Positions 45,150 to 55,137 are shown, counted from the first letter of the stretch. The stretch: 64,000 nucleotides of DNA from Parabacteroides faecalis (GCF_022809355.1 NZ_JAKZMM010000016.1:23515-87514), one strand, 5' to 3'. Numbers and translations are program-made. Notes: generated by a model not told the origin, from the letters alone.

Positions 45150-46349
45150 TTATCTCAGTTTTTCCCGATTGAAATGCGGACCGGCTTTCAGCAGGAAGAA
45201 GAGAGTAGAAACAACGGTAAGACAAGCACCACACAGATAAGCATATTCAAAACCACCAAAGGTTTGTGCCAACGAACCACCAATCATCAGACCAATTCCA
45301 ATACCCACATCCCAACTGGTCAGGTAAGTAGAAGTTGCTGTTCCCCGTTGATTATGGGCTGCCAGATTGACAAATAAGGTATTAAAGGCCGGGAACATGG
45401 TTCCAAAGGCAACACCTTGTGCCAAAGCAATTCCCAAATACAAGTAAGAACTAAACACATGATTCCATTCCATCAACAGATGCAAGGCCGACAGGACGAA
45501 GAAGGAGATAGCCGCCAAGTACATTCCTAACGAGATAACCAGCGTAATCCTTCCTTTATCTACTTGCCGCCCGGAAAACATGCGGGAAACGGCCAAGCCA
45601 ATCGCCATAAAAGTAAAATACAAACCAGGATTGACTTCTATCCCGATCTCATCGGCATACATGGCAACATAGGTTGTCGTCATACCATACGGAATTGATA
45701 ACAGCAACAAGGATATACCAGCCCAGACGCCTTTCTTGAGGAAGAAACGGTCTAAGGAAATCGGCATATGCTGTACCGGGGCTTTATAAGGTGTCTTGAC
45801 TAAATAAGCCATGATAAAGCCAACAGCTCCTGTCACCAGAGAACACAAGAAGATGGTCTGGTAAGAATAAACACTGTGCATGAATAGCCCAGTCATAGGT
45901 CCAAAGCTCATGGCAATATTGTTTGCCAATCCGTAATAACCAATTCCTTCACCTCGTCTGGAAGAAGGTAAAATGTCAATCACAATCGTATTACCAGCCA
46001 CTGTTACCATCCCGAACGAGAGACCATGTATAATACGCAAGGCAATGAAAAGCGTCAAGCTCGTAGCCAGGATATATCCTCCGAAAATGGCTATGAAAAT
46101 AAAATAAGCCACCAAGTAAAGCGGACGTCGAGACAATGTATCCAGCAAATAGCCGGAAAAAGGACGGATACACAACGCGGCAATCGTATAACATGAAAGG
46201 ATAAAACCGATCATTGTCTTACCGGCCGAGAACTCTTCCTGTAAATAGAATACCAGAATCGGCAAAATCAGATAGAATGCAAAGAAGAGTAGAAAATTAG
46301 CCGCCAAGATATAACAGAAACTTGGCGTCAGCATCTTGTCTTTAGACAT
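45150..46349 (-). CDS. Major facilitator superfamily transporter
   Basis: A 399-residue inner-membrane transporter with 12 predicted spans, starting MSKDKMLTPSFCYILAANFL. The frame reaches 46370 but the extra N-terminus is not needed. The motif A-like loop RPFSGYLLDTLSRRPLYLVA lies between spans 2 and 3, with a second one, SRMFSGRQVDKGR, in the second half. Closest in look to drug or sugar efflux MFS proteins; substrate cannot be predicted. Single gene. Confidence 0.88.
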   Translation of the reverse strand: MSKDKMLTPSFCYILAANFLLFFAFYLILPILVFYLQEEFSAGKTMIGFILSCYTIAALCIRPFSGYLLDTLSRRPLYLVAYFIFIAIFGGYILATSLTLFIALRIIHGLSFGMVTVAGNTIVIDILPSSRRGEGIGYYGLANNIAMSFGPMTGLFMHSVYSYQTIFLCSLVTGAVGFIMAYLVKTPYKAPVQHMPISLDRFFLKKGVWAGISLLLLSIPYGMTTTYVAMYADEIGIEVNPGLYFTFMAIGLAVSRMFSGRQVDKGRITLVISLGMYLAAISFFVLSALHLLMEWNHVFSSYLYLGIALAQGVAFGTMFPAFNTLFVNLAAHNQRGTATSTYLTSWDVGIGIGLMIGGSLAQTFGGFEYAYLCGACLTVVSTLFFLLKAGPHFNREKLR

Positions 46350-46394
46350 AATACGTATGATTTTATGCAATACTGCGATCAGCTCAGCCTATTT

Positions 46395-47765
46395 TCATGC
46401 TATCGCTTGGCGAATATACGCAATTATTCCCAATTCATTGATAAATATCAAACCAATAGCCAAAGGAGCCAGGTATTTAATGAAAAATGCATACGTCCGG
46501 AAGAAATAGAACGGGATCGTACCGTGGTTGGTCAATTCGTCCTTTAATATCTTCTTTTCAATCCGCAGACCAACAAACACACAGATCATCATTCCGCCCA
46601 ATGGCATCATGATCTTGGCTGTCAGGAAGTCGAGGGCATTGAATATCGTCAGCCCACCGATAGTATATTCTTTAAGTACACCGAATGAAAGCGAAGCAAA
46701 AACGCCGATGATAAAGACTCCGATAGAAACAACCCAGGCTGCAAACTTCCGAGGTACATTGTATTCTTCGTGTACATAGGCAGTAGCGACTTCATGCAAC
46801 GAAATAGTTGATGTCAGTGCGGCCAGTGCCAACAGGATGAAGAAGATAAACGACCAGGCGCTACCGAATGGTAATTGCTCGAAGATATTCGGCAGGGTAA
46901 TGAAAACCAATTCCGGACCGGCTGTTGGTTCGATACCGAAACTGAAGACTGCGGGGAAAACCATTATTCCGGCTAATAATGCCACTAATGTATTCAATAC
47001 AGTCACCTGTACTGCGGTTGCCTGCAGATTGGTATCTTTCCCAAAATAGGATGCATAGGTAATCAGACAGCCCATCCCGATACTTAAGGAGAAGAATGTC
47101 TGTCCCATGGCACTCAATACAACCGACGAAGTGATTTTCCCGAAATCAGGACGGAACAGAAAGACTAATCCGTCTTTTACTCCGGGCAGGGTTACCGAAC
47201 GGATACATAAAACCAATAATATCAGAAACAGAGCCGGCATCATGACTTTTGAAGCTCGCTCAATCCCTTTTTCTACACCGGCTGCTATAATATAATGTGT
47301 AATACCGATAAAAACAGCCGTCCATAAGATCGGACGGAAGACACTGCTTGAGAATGCCTGAAAATCATTGGTAAAATCGGCAGCACTCTTCCCGGAAAGG
47401 TTTCCACTCAATGCCTGCCAGACATATTCCAATGTCCAACCGGAAACCACCGCATAGAATCCTAAAATCAGGAAAGCTGCCAGCACACCGTTATAACCGA
47501 TCAACGACCATTTGGTATGTGGTGCCAGTTTCTTGAACGAACCGGCCGCATTACTTCGTGAATGCCGTCCGATAAAGAATTCTGTAATCATAATGGGCAA
47601 GCCCAATAAGACCGTACAGATAATAAACACCAGCAAGAAAGCGGCTCCACCATTCTCGCCTACCATATATGGGAAACGCCAAATACTTCCCAAGCCCACA
47701 GCACATCCTACGGTTGCCAGGATCACTCCCAGTTTACTTCCAAATGTTGCTCTATTCGTTGACAT
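46395..47765 (-). CDS. Sodium-dependent NSS family transporter
   Basis: A 456-residue neurotransmitter:sodium symporter family protein. Span 1 has GCAVGLGSIWRFPYMVGENG with the unwound GxG and RFPY motif. Later motifs include SLSIGMGCLITYASYFGKD and AALTSTISLHEVATAY. There are 11-12 spans. Bacterial members usually carry amino acids with sodium, so amino-acid uptake is likely but the substrate is not determined. Confidence 0.92.
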   Translation of the reverse strand: MSTNRATFGSKLGVILATVGCAVGLGSIWRFPYMVGENGGAAFLLVFIICTVLLGLPIMITEFFIGRHSRSNAAGSFKKLAPHTKWSLIGYNGVLAAFLILGFYAVVSGWTLEYVWQALSGNLSGKSAADFTNDFQAFSSSVFRPILWTAVFIGITHYIIAAGVEKGIERASKVMMPALFLILLVLCIRSVTLPGVKDGLVFLFRPDFGKITSSVVLSAMGQTFFSLSIGMGCLITYASYFGKDTNLQATAVQVTVLNTLVALLAGIMVFPAVFSFGIEPTAGPELVFITLPNIFEQLPFGSAWSFIFFILLALAALTSTISLHEVATAYVHEEYNVPRKFAAWVVSIGVFIIGVFASLSFGVLKEYTIGGLTIFNALDFLTAKIMMPLGGMMICVFVGLRIEKKILKDELTNHGTIPFYFFRTYAFFIKYLAPLAIGLIFINELGIIAYIRQAIA

Positions 47766-47795
47766 ATTCTGTTTGTTATATGAATTCGTTGACTT

Positions 47796-48467
47796 TTATT
47801 CTTTTATTGATGCTTCTTCGCTCACAACACCATCCCGGATATGAATGGTCCGGTCGGTCTGCGAAGCCAGTTGTTCGTCGTGTGTGACAATCACAAACGT
47901 CTGATTCATCTGGTCGCGTAATTCAAAGAACAGGGCATGCAGTTCTTCTTTGTTCCGAGTATCCAGACTGCCAGAAGGCTCATCGGCCAAAATTACCTGT
48001 GGATGATTGATCAGCGCCCGAGCAACGGCTACCCGTTGTTTCTCTCCTCCCGACAACTCTGCCGGTTTATGCGACATCCGATCTGACAGTTTCAGAAACG
48101 ACAGGATTTCTTTGGCCCGCTTTTCGGCTGCCGAAGCTTTCTCGTTGGCTATCAAAGCCGGGATCATTACATTCTCCAATGCCGTAAATTCAGGCAACAG
48201 CTGGTGGAATTGAAAGACAAAACCGATATTCTGATTACGGAAGGCCGACAGTTTCTGTTCGGACAAATGCAACACATCAGTATCATGTATCAGCAAACGC
48301 CCGCCATCCGGCTTATCCAGCGTACCCAATATCTGAAGTAACGTTGTTTTACCAGCTCCACTCGGACCAACGATCGAAACCACTTCTCCCTGGTTGATCG
48401 TCAGGTTTATTCCTTTCAATACCTGCAAGTTTCCAAAACTCTTGGTAATGCCTTCTGCTACTATCAT
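47796..48467 (-). CDS. ABC transporter ATP-binding protein, LolD-type
   Basis: A 223-residue ATPase: Walker [19 protein letters not shown]-loop [19 protein letters not shown], signature [15 protein letters not shown], Walker [13 protein letters not shown] and switch His IVTHD. The [18 protein letters not shown] region is characteristic of LolD, which powers lipoprotein release from the inner membrane with LolC/E. No lolCE permease gene adjoins, which is common in Bacteroidetes. tcdA ends 15 bp upstream of its start, so the two are probably cotranscribed. Confidence 0.88.
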   Translation of the reverse strand: MIVAEGITKSFGNLQVLKGINLTINQGEVVSIVGPSGAGKTTLLQILGTLDKPDGGRLLIHDTDVLHLSEQKLSAFRNQNIGFVFQFHQLLPEFTALENVMIPALIANEKASAAEKRAKEILSFLKLSDRMSHKPAELSGGEKQRVAVARALINHPQVILADEPSGSLDTRNKEELHALFFELRDQMNQTFVIVTHDEQLASQTDRTIHIRDGVVSEEASIKE

Positions 48468-48482
48468 ATTCTTTTATTCCTC

Positions 48483-49199
48483 TTATTCGATATTCCTGAT
48501 CACATACGAAGCTAAATAACAACCGAAGATAGCCGGCATATACGAAACCGTTCCTGTTGTCGTCCGTTTGCAGGCTTCATCATTCACTTCTATCACCGCA
48601 TCCGGATTCGCCATTTCCGTCGAATAAACTACCGGTATTCCTTTCTGTACGCCCAAACCTCGCAAGCGTTTACGCACGGCCTTTGCCAGCGCACAATTGG
48701 ATGTCTTCGAAATATCGGCGATACGGACTTGCGACGGGTCGATCTTGGCCCCGGCTCCCATCGACGAAACAACGGGAATCTTCCGCAACAATGCATGGTA
48801 TAACAAAAAGACTTTCGGACTGAGGGAATCGATTGCATCGACAATAAAATCGTAGTGCGCATGATCCAGAATCTCTTCGGTCCGTTCATCCCGCAGGAAT
48901 TCATTGACAACCGTCAGTTTCAGTTCCGGATTAATATCCATCAGGCGTGCAGCCACCACCTCAGCCTTGGGTTCTCCTAACGTTGAATGCAACGCCGGTA
49001 GCTGTCGGTTCAAATTACTTTCATTGACTGTATCAGCATCCACAATCGTCATTTGTCCGATACCTGCCCGGCAAATCAGTTCGGCCGCATAGGCGCCAAC
49101 ACCACCCAAACCAACAATCAGAACATGGGCTTCCGAAAAACGTTCCAGCCGCTCTTTTCCTAACAATAATTCAGTTCTTGAATTCCAATTGTAAATCAT
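48483..49199 (-). CDS. tcdA: tRNA threonylcarbamoyladenosine dehydratase
   Basis: An E1-like (ThiF/MoeB fold) enzyme that uses ATP to cyclise t6A37 in tRNA to ct6A. Motifs: nucleotide-binding VLIVGLGGVGAYAAELICRA, IVDADTVNESNLNRQL, DAIDSLSPKVFLL, and a C-terminal GTVSYMPAIFGCYLASYVI. At 238 aa it has the TcdA size and lacks the rhodanese or zinc domain of MoeB. The TACTTTTG box at 49217-49224 is the likely -7 element. lolD follows after 15 bp. Confidence 0.9.
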   Translation of the reverse strand: MIYNWNSRTELLLGKERLERFSEAHVLIVGLGGVGAYAAELICRAGIGQMTIVDADTVNESNLNRQLPALHSTLGEPKAEVVAARLMDINPELKLTVVNEFLRDERTEEILDHAHYDFIVDAIDSLSPKVFLLYHALLRKIPVVSSMGAGAKIDPSQVRIADISKTSNCALAKAVRKRLRGLGVQKGIPVVYSTEMANPDAVIEVNDEACKRTTTGTVSYMPAIFGCYLASYVIRNIE

Positions 49200-49216
49200 T
49201 TATCAATAATTTGCGG

Positions 49217-49224
49217 CAAAAGTA
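49217..49224 (-). promoter_or_regulatory. -7 box of the tcdA-lolD promoter
   Basis: TACTTTTG on the minus strand, 18 bp upstream of the tcdA start, leaving a very short leader of about 10 nt. Confidence 0.5.
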
Positions 49225-49337
49225 ATAAATCAAAAGGGAATATAGTTCTTTTTCGTCTGTTTTTTACGTTTTCTTCTCCTTCTATAGAATCATTTCAGGA
49301 CTTAGATCTGTTAATATTTTTAACCTTTATCCAGATT

Positions 49338-49438
49338 ACCATCGTAATCTGGGGTCTGCACCCTTGCAAAAGGTGGTTTACCGCCGTAATCCGAGCTTTG
49401 CACCCCTGCAAAAGGTGATTTACCGCCGTAATTCTGCC
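49338..49438. repeat. 42-bp tandem repeat, about 2.4 units
   Basis: Units at 49338-49379 and 49380-49421 plus a partial one to 49438. Each begins ACCrtCGTAATC and contains TGCAAAAGGTG. The first unit is preceded by GATT, forming GATTAC-CATC-GTAATC. It fills the 312-bp gap between tcdA and the nuclease gene; no gene is seen in that gap. Confidence 0.85.
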
Positions 49439-49511
49439 TTCTCTGTTAGACCAACCGATCAAGAGACAACCTCTTATTAATATAGATTCATGCTACATAT
49501 ATTCATTCGTT

Positions 49512-50363
49512 TTATAAGTTGCTAATTTCCTCTTCAGTCAATCCCGTACACAATTTAATCTGCTCAAAAGAAATGCCATTCTGCTTCATGAGACGAGCAG
49601 TTGTTAATATACCCTCAGTTATTCCTTCCTGATACCGGGCTTCTGCCTGTTGCTTCTGGTAAAGGGCTATACTATAATTATCACGGTACACTTTGAGGCA
49701 CTCTTCATACTCTTCCCGTTCTTTCTTGTTCATATTGGCGATCTTGGCCAACTGCTCCAAACGGTTGAATAGTTCTTTCTGACCTTTAAATGATAATGTT
49801 TCCAACTGTTCCATGTGCTTCAAATTATATAACCAATAATCCAACGGGGTTTCACATTCCGATTCTGTCTTCTTGAACAAGGGCATCTCGATAAAGATTT
49901 CCCGGAAAACGTTGCTCATCTGTTTACCTGTATCTCGATCCGCCAGAATAATATCAGTACGGACTTTGTCTGTCCGACCTGAACGGAAGTTCAGGATAAA
50001 GATTCCATAAACCGGATACATTTGGTATTCCCACAACGAACCGGGTTCTCCCTGATCGGCCACAATGCGACAAAGATAATAAAGTCCGCGTTCATAGAAA
50101 TAAGGCTGGGCTGCATTTTGAAGTTCGATAATGAAAATCGCACCATCTTTATCCACACACTTCAAGTCAAAGATAACGCCTCGGCCATCGATGGTCTTTT
50201 TCGGATTTTCCTTGTCCATATAGGTGAGATCTTCAATGAGGCGCTCTCCTTCCAGCAAGTCATTCAACAATTCGATCAACAAGTCTTTACTTTCTTTCTG
50301 TCCGAACAAAATCTTGAAACCACGATCCACAAACGGATTGATAAATACGCTCTTTCTTTCCAT
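49512..50363 (-). CDS. Rpn/PDDEXK-type nuclease (putative transposase family)
   Basis: A 283-residue protein of the Rpn / PDDEXK_2 family. It opens FINPFVDRGFKILFG, then shows the nuclease core VIFDLKCVDKDGAIFIIELQ (Asp, then Glu-x-Gln). The C-terminus is the typical EGITEGILTTARLMKQ followed by a short helical hairpin (ISFEQIKLCTGLTEEEIS). E. coli Rpn proteins promote RecA-independent recombination and some act as phage-defence toxins. There is no transposon end or partner gene here, so it appears as a lone gene. It has a strong promoter of its own. Confidence 0.88.
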   Translation of the reverse strand: MERKSVFINPFVDRGFKILFGQKESKDLLIELLNDLLEGERLIEDLTYMDKENPKKTIDGRGVIFDLKCVDKDGAIFIIELQNAAQPYFYERGLYYLCRIVADQGEPGSLWEYQMYPVYGIFILNFRSGRTDKVRTDIILADRDTGKQMSNVFREIFIEMPLFKKTESECETPLDYWLYNLKHMEQLETLSFKGQKELFNRLEQLAKIANMNKKEREEYEECLKVYRDNYSIALYQKQQAEARYQEGITEGILTTARLMKQNGISFEQIKLCTGLTEEEISNL

Positions 50364-50406
50364 AGAAAAGGTTCTTTAAAAAGTTTTGCCCCAATAGCGG
50401 GATAGG

Positions 50407-50437
50407 CAAAGATAAGATTTTATCGTGAAAAATCAAA
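50407..50437 (-). promoter_or_regulatory. Promoter of the Rpn-type nuclease gene
   Basis: TTTG (complement of 50434-50437), 19 bp, TATCTTTG (50407-50414): a full consensus on the minus strand, with a leader of about 37 nt. Confidence 0.8.
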
Positions 50438-50445
50438 TTAACAAA

Positions 50446-50479
50446 AAATCCCTGCCGCCCAAACGAACGACAGGGATTT
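50446..50479 (-). terminator. Terminator between second DUF6383 gene and nuclease gene
   Basis: AAATCCCTG (50446-50454) and CAGGGATTT (50471-50479) form a 9-bp stem with a 16-nt loop, T-rich on both outer sides. It protects the nuclease promoter from read-through. Confidence 0.75.
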
Positions 50480-50641
50480 CATTTTTTGAGATTCTACGTT
50501 TACTCTTCTCAGGGTTACTGGTAGAACATAAACTTTATATTACACTATTATTAATACTAATGCCACTTGTTCTCCCTCACGGGGTACTTGCCTTGATTAA
50601 ATCAGGCTCGTGACTATTAACTTAAAAATATCTTTTGAATG

Positions 50642-50669
50642 ATTGCGATGGGATTTCTCCCACCGCAAT
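50642..50669 (-). terminator. Hairpin after the second DUF6383 gene
   Basis: ATTGCG-A-TGGGA and TCCCA-C-CGCAAT pair around a 4-nt loop with one mismatch. On the minus strand it follows the stop by about 40 bp. The T-run is weak; the hairpin at 50446-50479 may be the real end. Confidence 0.6.
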
Positions 50670-50678
50670 TATTATGAA

Positions 50679-50709
50679 TTGTCAATTGTTAATCGTCAAT
50701 TGTCAATTA
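50679..50709. repeat. 7-bp iterations abutting the second DUF6383 gene
   Basis: TTGTCAA TTGTTAA TCGTCAA TTGTCAA: four 7-bp units just past and touching the stop codon. Similar tracts lie inside both composite elements (31013-31040, about 55757-55795 and 56034-56075). Confidence 0.75.
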
Positions 50710-53700
50710 TTTTACTACTACCTTGAAGCTTTCACCGTCAACTGATACGACTACTACACCCTGAGGAGCAGCGATTGTTGCATTGTCTGAAGAAACTACT
50801 TCGTTAGCTATTACCTTACCTAAGATTGTGCTTACGATTACGTTCTTGCCTTCAGCACCCTTAACTACTACAGCACCGTTAACACCAGCTACTACTACGT
50901 TACCAGCAGCGATGTTTTCGTTAGCGGTAGCTTCACCTGTTGCACCCTTAACTAAGCCAAGGATTTCAGATTGATTTACAACCTCTTGCAAAGAACTTGA
51001 AGTACCAATTTGTGTATGATCACCGTTGTAGTTATAAGGTTGAGCTAATACAGGTACACCATTCAATACCTTCAACCAAGAAGCTTCATTAAATGTACCG
51101 ATAGCACCGTCATAATAGCTACTAGCATCTTTGCGACCCTTAGATTCCAAAAGAACATCTTTGTGGTCATCATCTGTGTAGCGCAATGAGAACGCATAGT
51201 TCTGATGCTTACCATCCAATACATTCACATCAATCTTATCATCTTCAATAGCCTGTTTAACCTTAACCGGATCTAATACATTCCATTTTGAAGCCAAATC
51301 TTTCAAAGTCAAACCACCCTTCAAGATCAACAAATATTCACCAGGCTGACCGTCATTCAAGAAGTGGAATGCAGCATCTTCGTCTGCTGCTTCAGCAGCT
51401 GTAACATTCATATGGATACCTTCAACAAAACCTAAGCGAGTATAGTTGCGGAATGCATACTTAGCAGCTTCTGTATCCAAATCAATATTAGTATTTGTAC
51501 GGAATACTGAGTCATTCAAGTTAACCAATACACGACCTGCATTATAACCATTGTAGAATACATGATGAGTTGCATCTTCATCATCTGCAATTTCTTCAGA
51601 TGGGAAGTATCCATGCTTATTAGTTGAACACCAACGACCATCTTTGATTGAATCATTGTCAACAAAGAACAAGTATTGCGGCATACGAGGATTAGAAGAA
51701 ATAACAGAATCAGCATAGAATTCAGTATTTACATCTTTACCTACAGGCTTAACACCTTCAGCTGTTACACCTAAGAATGAAATCGGAGCATTTGCTGATT
51801 CTGCTACATTACTCTGATTATTACCATCTTCATAGAAGAACTCAGTAGCTAAATTGAAGTCTGAGTTACCACGAGTACGGAACAACTGGATTGTTGAGTT
51901 CATTTCTCCACTTGTTACATCTTTTCCAATTGGCATATACAATGGACGATCTTCTTTAACGAATACGAACGCATCATTTACAGTTTCAGGATCAGTATCC
52001 AAAGTTACATAAGTAGCTTTTGTTGTCTGAGTCTTAATACCCAACTGTTTGAATCCATTTGCCAAATATGTACGATTAGGATATAACACATAGTCGTAAG
52101 CATTAGCAGAGTTTGCAACAGTTTGAACTGCTCCTAATATTGGTGCAGCACCAGCATCCCAACCAGTCCAGCCAGTTGCAGGACGAGTCATATCTTGCCA
52201 ACCTAAGATCTGAACAGGAACATAAGCTGTGTCGCCATCTGCTGTTAATTGATCAGCCTTAAAGTAGAATTTAGCTAACAAAATATTCTTTCCATCAACA
52301 TTCTTCAAATGTTCACGCTGATAATATGGATTTCCATTAGCATCTTCCTTAACTACCAAATAATTCCATTCGTTATCAATCAAGTTGTTGTCACGAACCT
52401 TCATCACATAGCTCTTTCTCTTCAATGAAGCAAGGCCATCAGTTGTCCAACCATATCCAACTTCTTCAACTTGAGAGAATTCAAAATCTTTAGCTTTATC
52501 TTCTTGTACAGCCAAATGAGCATCTTCTGTAATCGCTAAGAACTTATCATTATTCAATCCTTGATATGTTTCTGCAGTTGAATATTGGATAGCCCAAGTT
52601 TCATAATTCAAATCATCTGTCTTAAAGTTCTTATACCCTAAGTAAGCATTTCCTGTAATAGCTTTATCAGTAATTTGTTCGATATACAATGTATCACCAC
52701 AAGAGAATATATTCTCTTTAAATTTACCTTGGTTATCTGATTTTACATTGTAGTCCTTATGGTTAATGATGTAATAACGTCCATCCGCAGTTTTATATAA
52801 CTGACCATAGAATGCCTTATTAGTTTCTGAACCATACTCACGATTACGAATAGTTACATACGGAGTCTGTTCCAAACCATTATTTAATACAGAACCAACT
52901 TCGCAAGTATCCTTTTCAATAACCCACTGAGTAGCCGGCATGTGTAAATAATTCTGGTAATCATCTGGTCTGTCATACATCAACTGACCCCACATATTCA
53001 TAACCAGATAGTCTCCATCTTTACGATAGTCAGAACGCTTACCTTCTCCTTTAACTGCAACCTTAATAAAGTACAAACCATCTTCCTCAACTGTTGCACG
53101 AGTCATCGAAGTATAAGTGTGATTGAACTGGACCTTAATACCCATTTCAGCAACATTGTCAGTAGGCATTGGTAATCCATACTTAGAATTAGCCCCACCC
53201 TGTGCAAATACTTTATGTCCAATAGCTGTATTCAGCGATTGTCCAACCGTCAATACTGTATTATTATCAATATCATCAGTACCATTCATTAATTTTAAAG
53301 CGACTGGGATATATGCTTTTTTATTAAATGGAACGCTTGTAGTAGGAGCTGCAGGTCCTGCTACATGAGCTTTTGCCTGATTAATTGTATTATAGTAGTA
53401 CTCAGGATCTGCTGTTGCCAATGGTGTATCAGCCCACTTTATACCTGCCTTATAATCTTCAGTACCTACCATTGAAGCATTCAACGGTTCCATCACTAAG
53501 CTATCCTGTGTTGGGTAATAAGTAACTTTCCAGTGATAACGAGCTTTCAGAGCAGTCATGGTTCCTTTTATCAAATTAGCAGGAGCTTCTTCATCATAAA
53601 CTTTCAAACCACCATGCTCTGTAGGATTCACATTTTCATAACGAGCATCTGTAGCTACCATGAAGTATTTATCTGTACCTTTCTTATTCAGGACAATACT

Positions 53701-54759
53701 ATAACCTGCATAAGCACTAGATGTATACTCTGAATTCTTATATCCACTAATTTCTGTATTTAAAGCAACATACTCACCTGAGAACAAATCATTATTTTCA
53801 AATCCATTTGTTGCTTTAAATTTAGCGAATACATTTTGCGTAGCTCCTGCTTCATTCTGATAAGAACCATCTGCATCAATCATTGAATTAATATCATTCG
53901 CAGTCAATGTACGAGCACCAGCATTACGAACAGTCACATTCAAGATACCCCAAGTATTAATCATGGCATCGTTACCATTACCAATTTGATTAGCCGGGAT
54001 TTTCACAAGAACCACTTCATTGTTTGCATTTAAAGCAAGACCAATAAATTCATCGCGATCATGATTAAATGTATACAATGGAGCATTTGAGAAAGTACTA
54101 GAACTTCCCGAAATATCATCTTGGGTATACCAACGCCATTCACTCACATCACTTTTTATAATTTCTGTTTCTAAACTAGCTTTACCGCCTTGAAGTTCAC
54201 CATTCAACACATCACTAAGTCCAATTGTATTTGCCTCTGCACAGTTATAAGTCAAATAGTAACCCGTCTCTTTGTTTTCGAAACGAAACATTCTAGAACC
54301 TTCTGTCGTTGTAATAACAGAAATTTTCCACAAAGAAGAATTTAATGTAGGATTAGAAGTAGCTGCTGTGGCATATTGATCTGTCAACTTATTTACAGGA
54401 ACTACTTTTAAATATAATTCTCCTGTTTGATAATCACGCAATTGAACCAGAACCTGATCAGCTCCAACTTCCAACTGATAATAGTGTTCCGGATTGATCT
54501 TGTTTACAGCCTTATTATTAAATTTGTTAACAGCACTATAAACATCAAAGGCGTCTGTACGAACAGCCTGATAACCAGAAACATCAGTATTTCGATCAAC
54601 CAATGCCCCACTAGCCGATACTGCAGTGTTCTGTGTACGGTAACGGGTCTCACTCGGATTTCCCCACTTTCCCGTAACACCATGACTTGTCTGCGAATAA
54701 GCAGACATCGAACCTGCTAACATCGCACAAGCCATCAAAGTAGAAAACTTTTTGTTCAT
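50707..54759 (-). CDS. Giant secreted DUF6383 protein (second paralogue)
   Basis: A 1,350-residue secreted protein with signal peptide MNKKFSTLMACAMLAGSMSA (cleavage near YSQ). The signal and the last 70 residues closely match the gene at 26977-30219, while the bodies differ strongly: conserved ends, variable middle. The middle is beta-rich with repeated short phrases (YYLTYNCAE, YYIINHKDY, YVPVQILGW, YLLILKGG) and no domain I recognise. The C-terminus (VVVAGVNGAVVVKGAEGK, ending FKVVVK) is the DUF6383 domain and fits a type IX sorting signal in length and pattern. The promoter is at 55144-55174, and the leader of about 375 nt holds a terminator-like hairpin. Possibly an abundant surface-layer component; not proven. 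Confidence 0.78.
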   Translation of the reverse strand: MNKKFSTLMACAMLAGSMSAYSQTSHGVTGKWGNPSETRYRTQNTAVSASGALVDRNTDVSGYQAVRTDAFDVYSAVNKFNNKAVNKINPEHYYQLEVGADQVLVQLRDYQTGELYLKVVPVNKLTDQYATAATSNPTLNSSLWKISVITTTEGSRMFRFENKETGYYLTYNCAEANTIGLSDVLNGELQGGKASLETEIIKSDVSEWRWYTQDDISGSSSTFSNAPLYTFNHDRDEFIGLALNANNEVVLVKIPANQIGNGNDAMINTWGILNVTVRNAGARTLTANDINSMIDADGSYQNEAGATQNVFAKFKATNGFENNDLFSGEYVALNTEISGYKNSEYTSSAYAGYSIVLNKKGTDKYFMVATDARYENVNPTEHGGLKVYDEEAPANLIKGTMTALKARYHWKVTYYPTQDSLVMEPLNASMVGTEDYKAGIKWADTPLATADPEYYYNTINQAKAHVAGPAAPTTSVPFNKKAYIPVALKLMNGTDDIDNNTVLTVGQSLNTAIGHKVFAQGGANSKYGLPMPTDNVAEMGIKVQFNHTYTSMTRATVEEDGLYFIKVAVKGEGKRSDYRKDGDYLVMNMWGQLMYDRPDDYQNYLHMPATQWVIEKDTCEVGSVLNNGLEQTPYVTIRNREYGSETNKAFYGQLYKTADGRYYIINHKDYNVKSDNQGKFKENIFSCGDTLYIEQITDKAITGNAYLGYKNFKTDDLNYETWAIQYSTAETYQGLNNDKFLAITEDAHLAVQEDKAKDFEFSQVEEVGYGWTTDGLASLKRKSYVMKVRDNNLIDNEWNYLVVKEDANGNPYYQREHLKNVDGKNILLAKFYFKADQLTADGDTAYVPVQILGWQDMTRPATGWTGWDAGAAPILGAVQTVANSANAYDYVLYPNRTYLANGFKQLGIKTQTTKATYVTLDTDPETVNDAFVFVKEDRPLYMPIGKDVTSGEMNSTIQLFRTRGNSDFNLATEFFYEDGNNQSNVAESANAPISFLGVTAEGVKPVGKDVNTEFYADSVISSNPRMPQYLFFVDNDSIKDGRWCSTNKHGYFPSEEIADDEDATHHVFYNGYNAGRVLVNLNDSVFRTNTNIDLDTEAAKYAFRNYTRLGFVEGIHMNVTAAEAADEDAAFHFLNDGQPGEYLLILKGGLTLKDLASKWNVLDPVKVKQAIEDDKIDVNVLDGKHQNYAFSLRYTDDDHKDVLLESKGRKDASSYYDGAIGTFNEASWLKVLNGVPVLAQPYNYNGDHTQIGTSSSLQEVVNQSEILGLVKGATGEATANENIAAGNVVVAGVNGAVVVKGAEGKNVIVSTILGKVIANEVVSSDNATIAAPQGVVVVSVDGESFKVVVK

Positions 54760-54860
54760 AATAATAAAATTAATTGTTAATAAATAGATTAATAGACTTT
54801 TTCAAACAACTAATTTTACGAAGAGACTCTATGATCCCCGCGATTCATTATGAACGGGCA

Positions 54861-55137
54861 TAAAAAAACGCGGGCTAGTTGTCTATTATTTATTCTAAGG
54901 CATCTGGAAATTCGCCCACGTCACAATAATAGAACAATAGCCCGCGCTTATACGATATAATACAATCCACCCATTTAGGGCGGATACTTCTATATACGTA
55001 GTCCACGCAAGCATTTACTGTCCATTATTCCGTGACGTTAAAAATTTTCCAGATTTTTAAAATAGGAATAATCTTCGTAAAATGCTTACATAATTTATGT
55101 ATAAACCGCAAAACGCGAACCGCTGTTCGCTACGGAA
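54861..55137 (-). ncRNA. Structured leader or small RNA upstream of the second DUF6383 gene
   Basis: Transcription from the 55144-55174 promoter would give a leader that ends, about 100 nt before the start codon, in a strong hairpin. Arms 54869-54890 and 54925-54946 pair at 18 of 22 positions and are followed by seven T on the minus strand. The 3' part can instead pair with upstream sequence: 54902-54910 with 55046-55054 (9 bp), 54918-54924 with 55032-55038 (7 bp), and more on both sides, forming a long rod around an apical hairpin at 54966-54984 that pairs better as RNA of the minus strand (G-U). The two folds exclude each other. Either a stand-alone small RNA of about 280 nt or an attenuator. 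Resemblance to 6S-type rods is only in outline. Confidence 0.55.
54869..54946 (-). terminator. Terminator hairpin inside the DUF6383 leader
   Basis: Nine G/C-rich base pairs at the base (CGCGGGCTA), a small internal loop, nine more A-T rich pairs and a 34-nt loop, then seven T on the minus strand. Position ahead of the coding region suggests premature termination. Confidence 0.75.

Noticed and set aside
49338..49438. Possible CRISPR array
   Set aside because: The 42-bp units are contiguous with no unique spacers and there are no cas genes.
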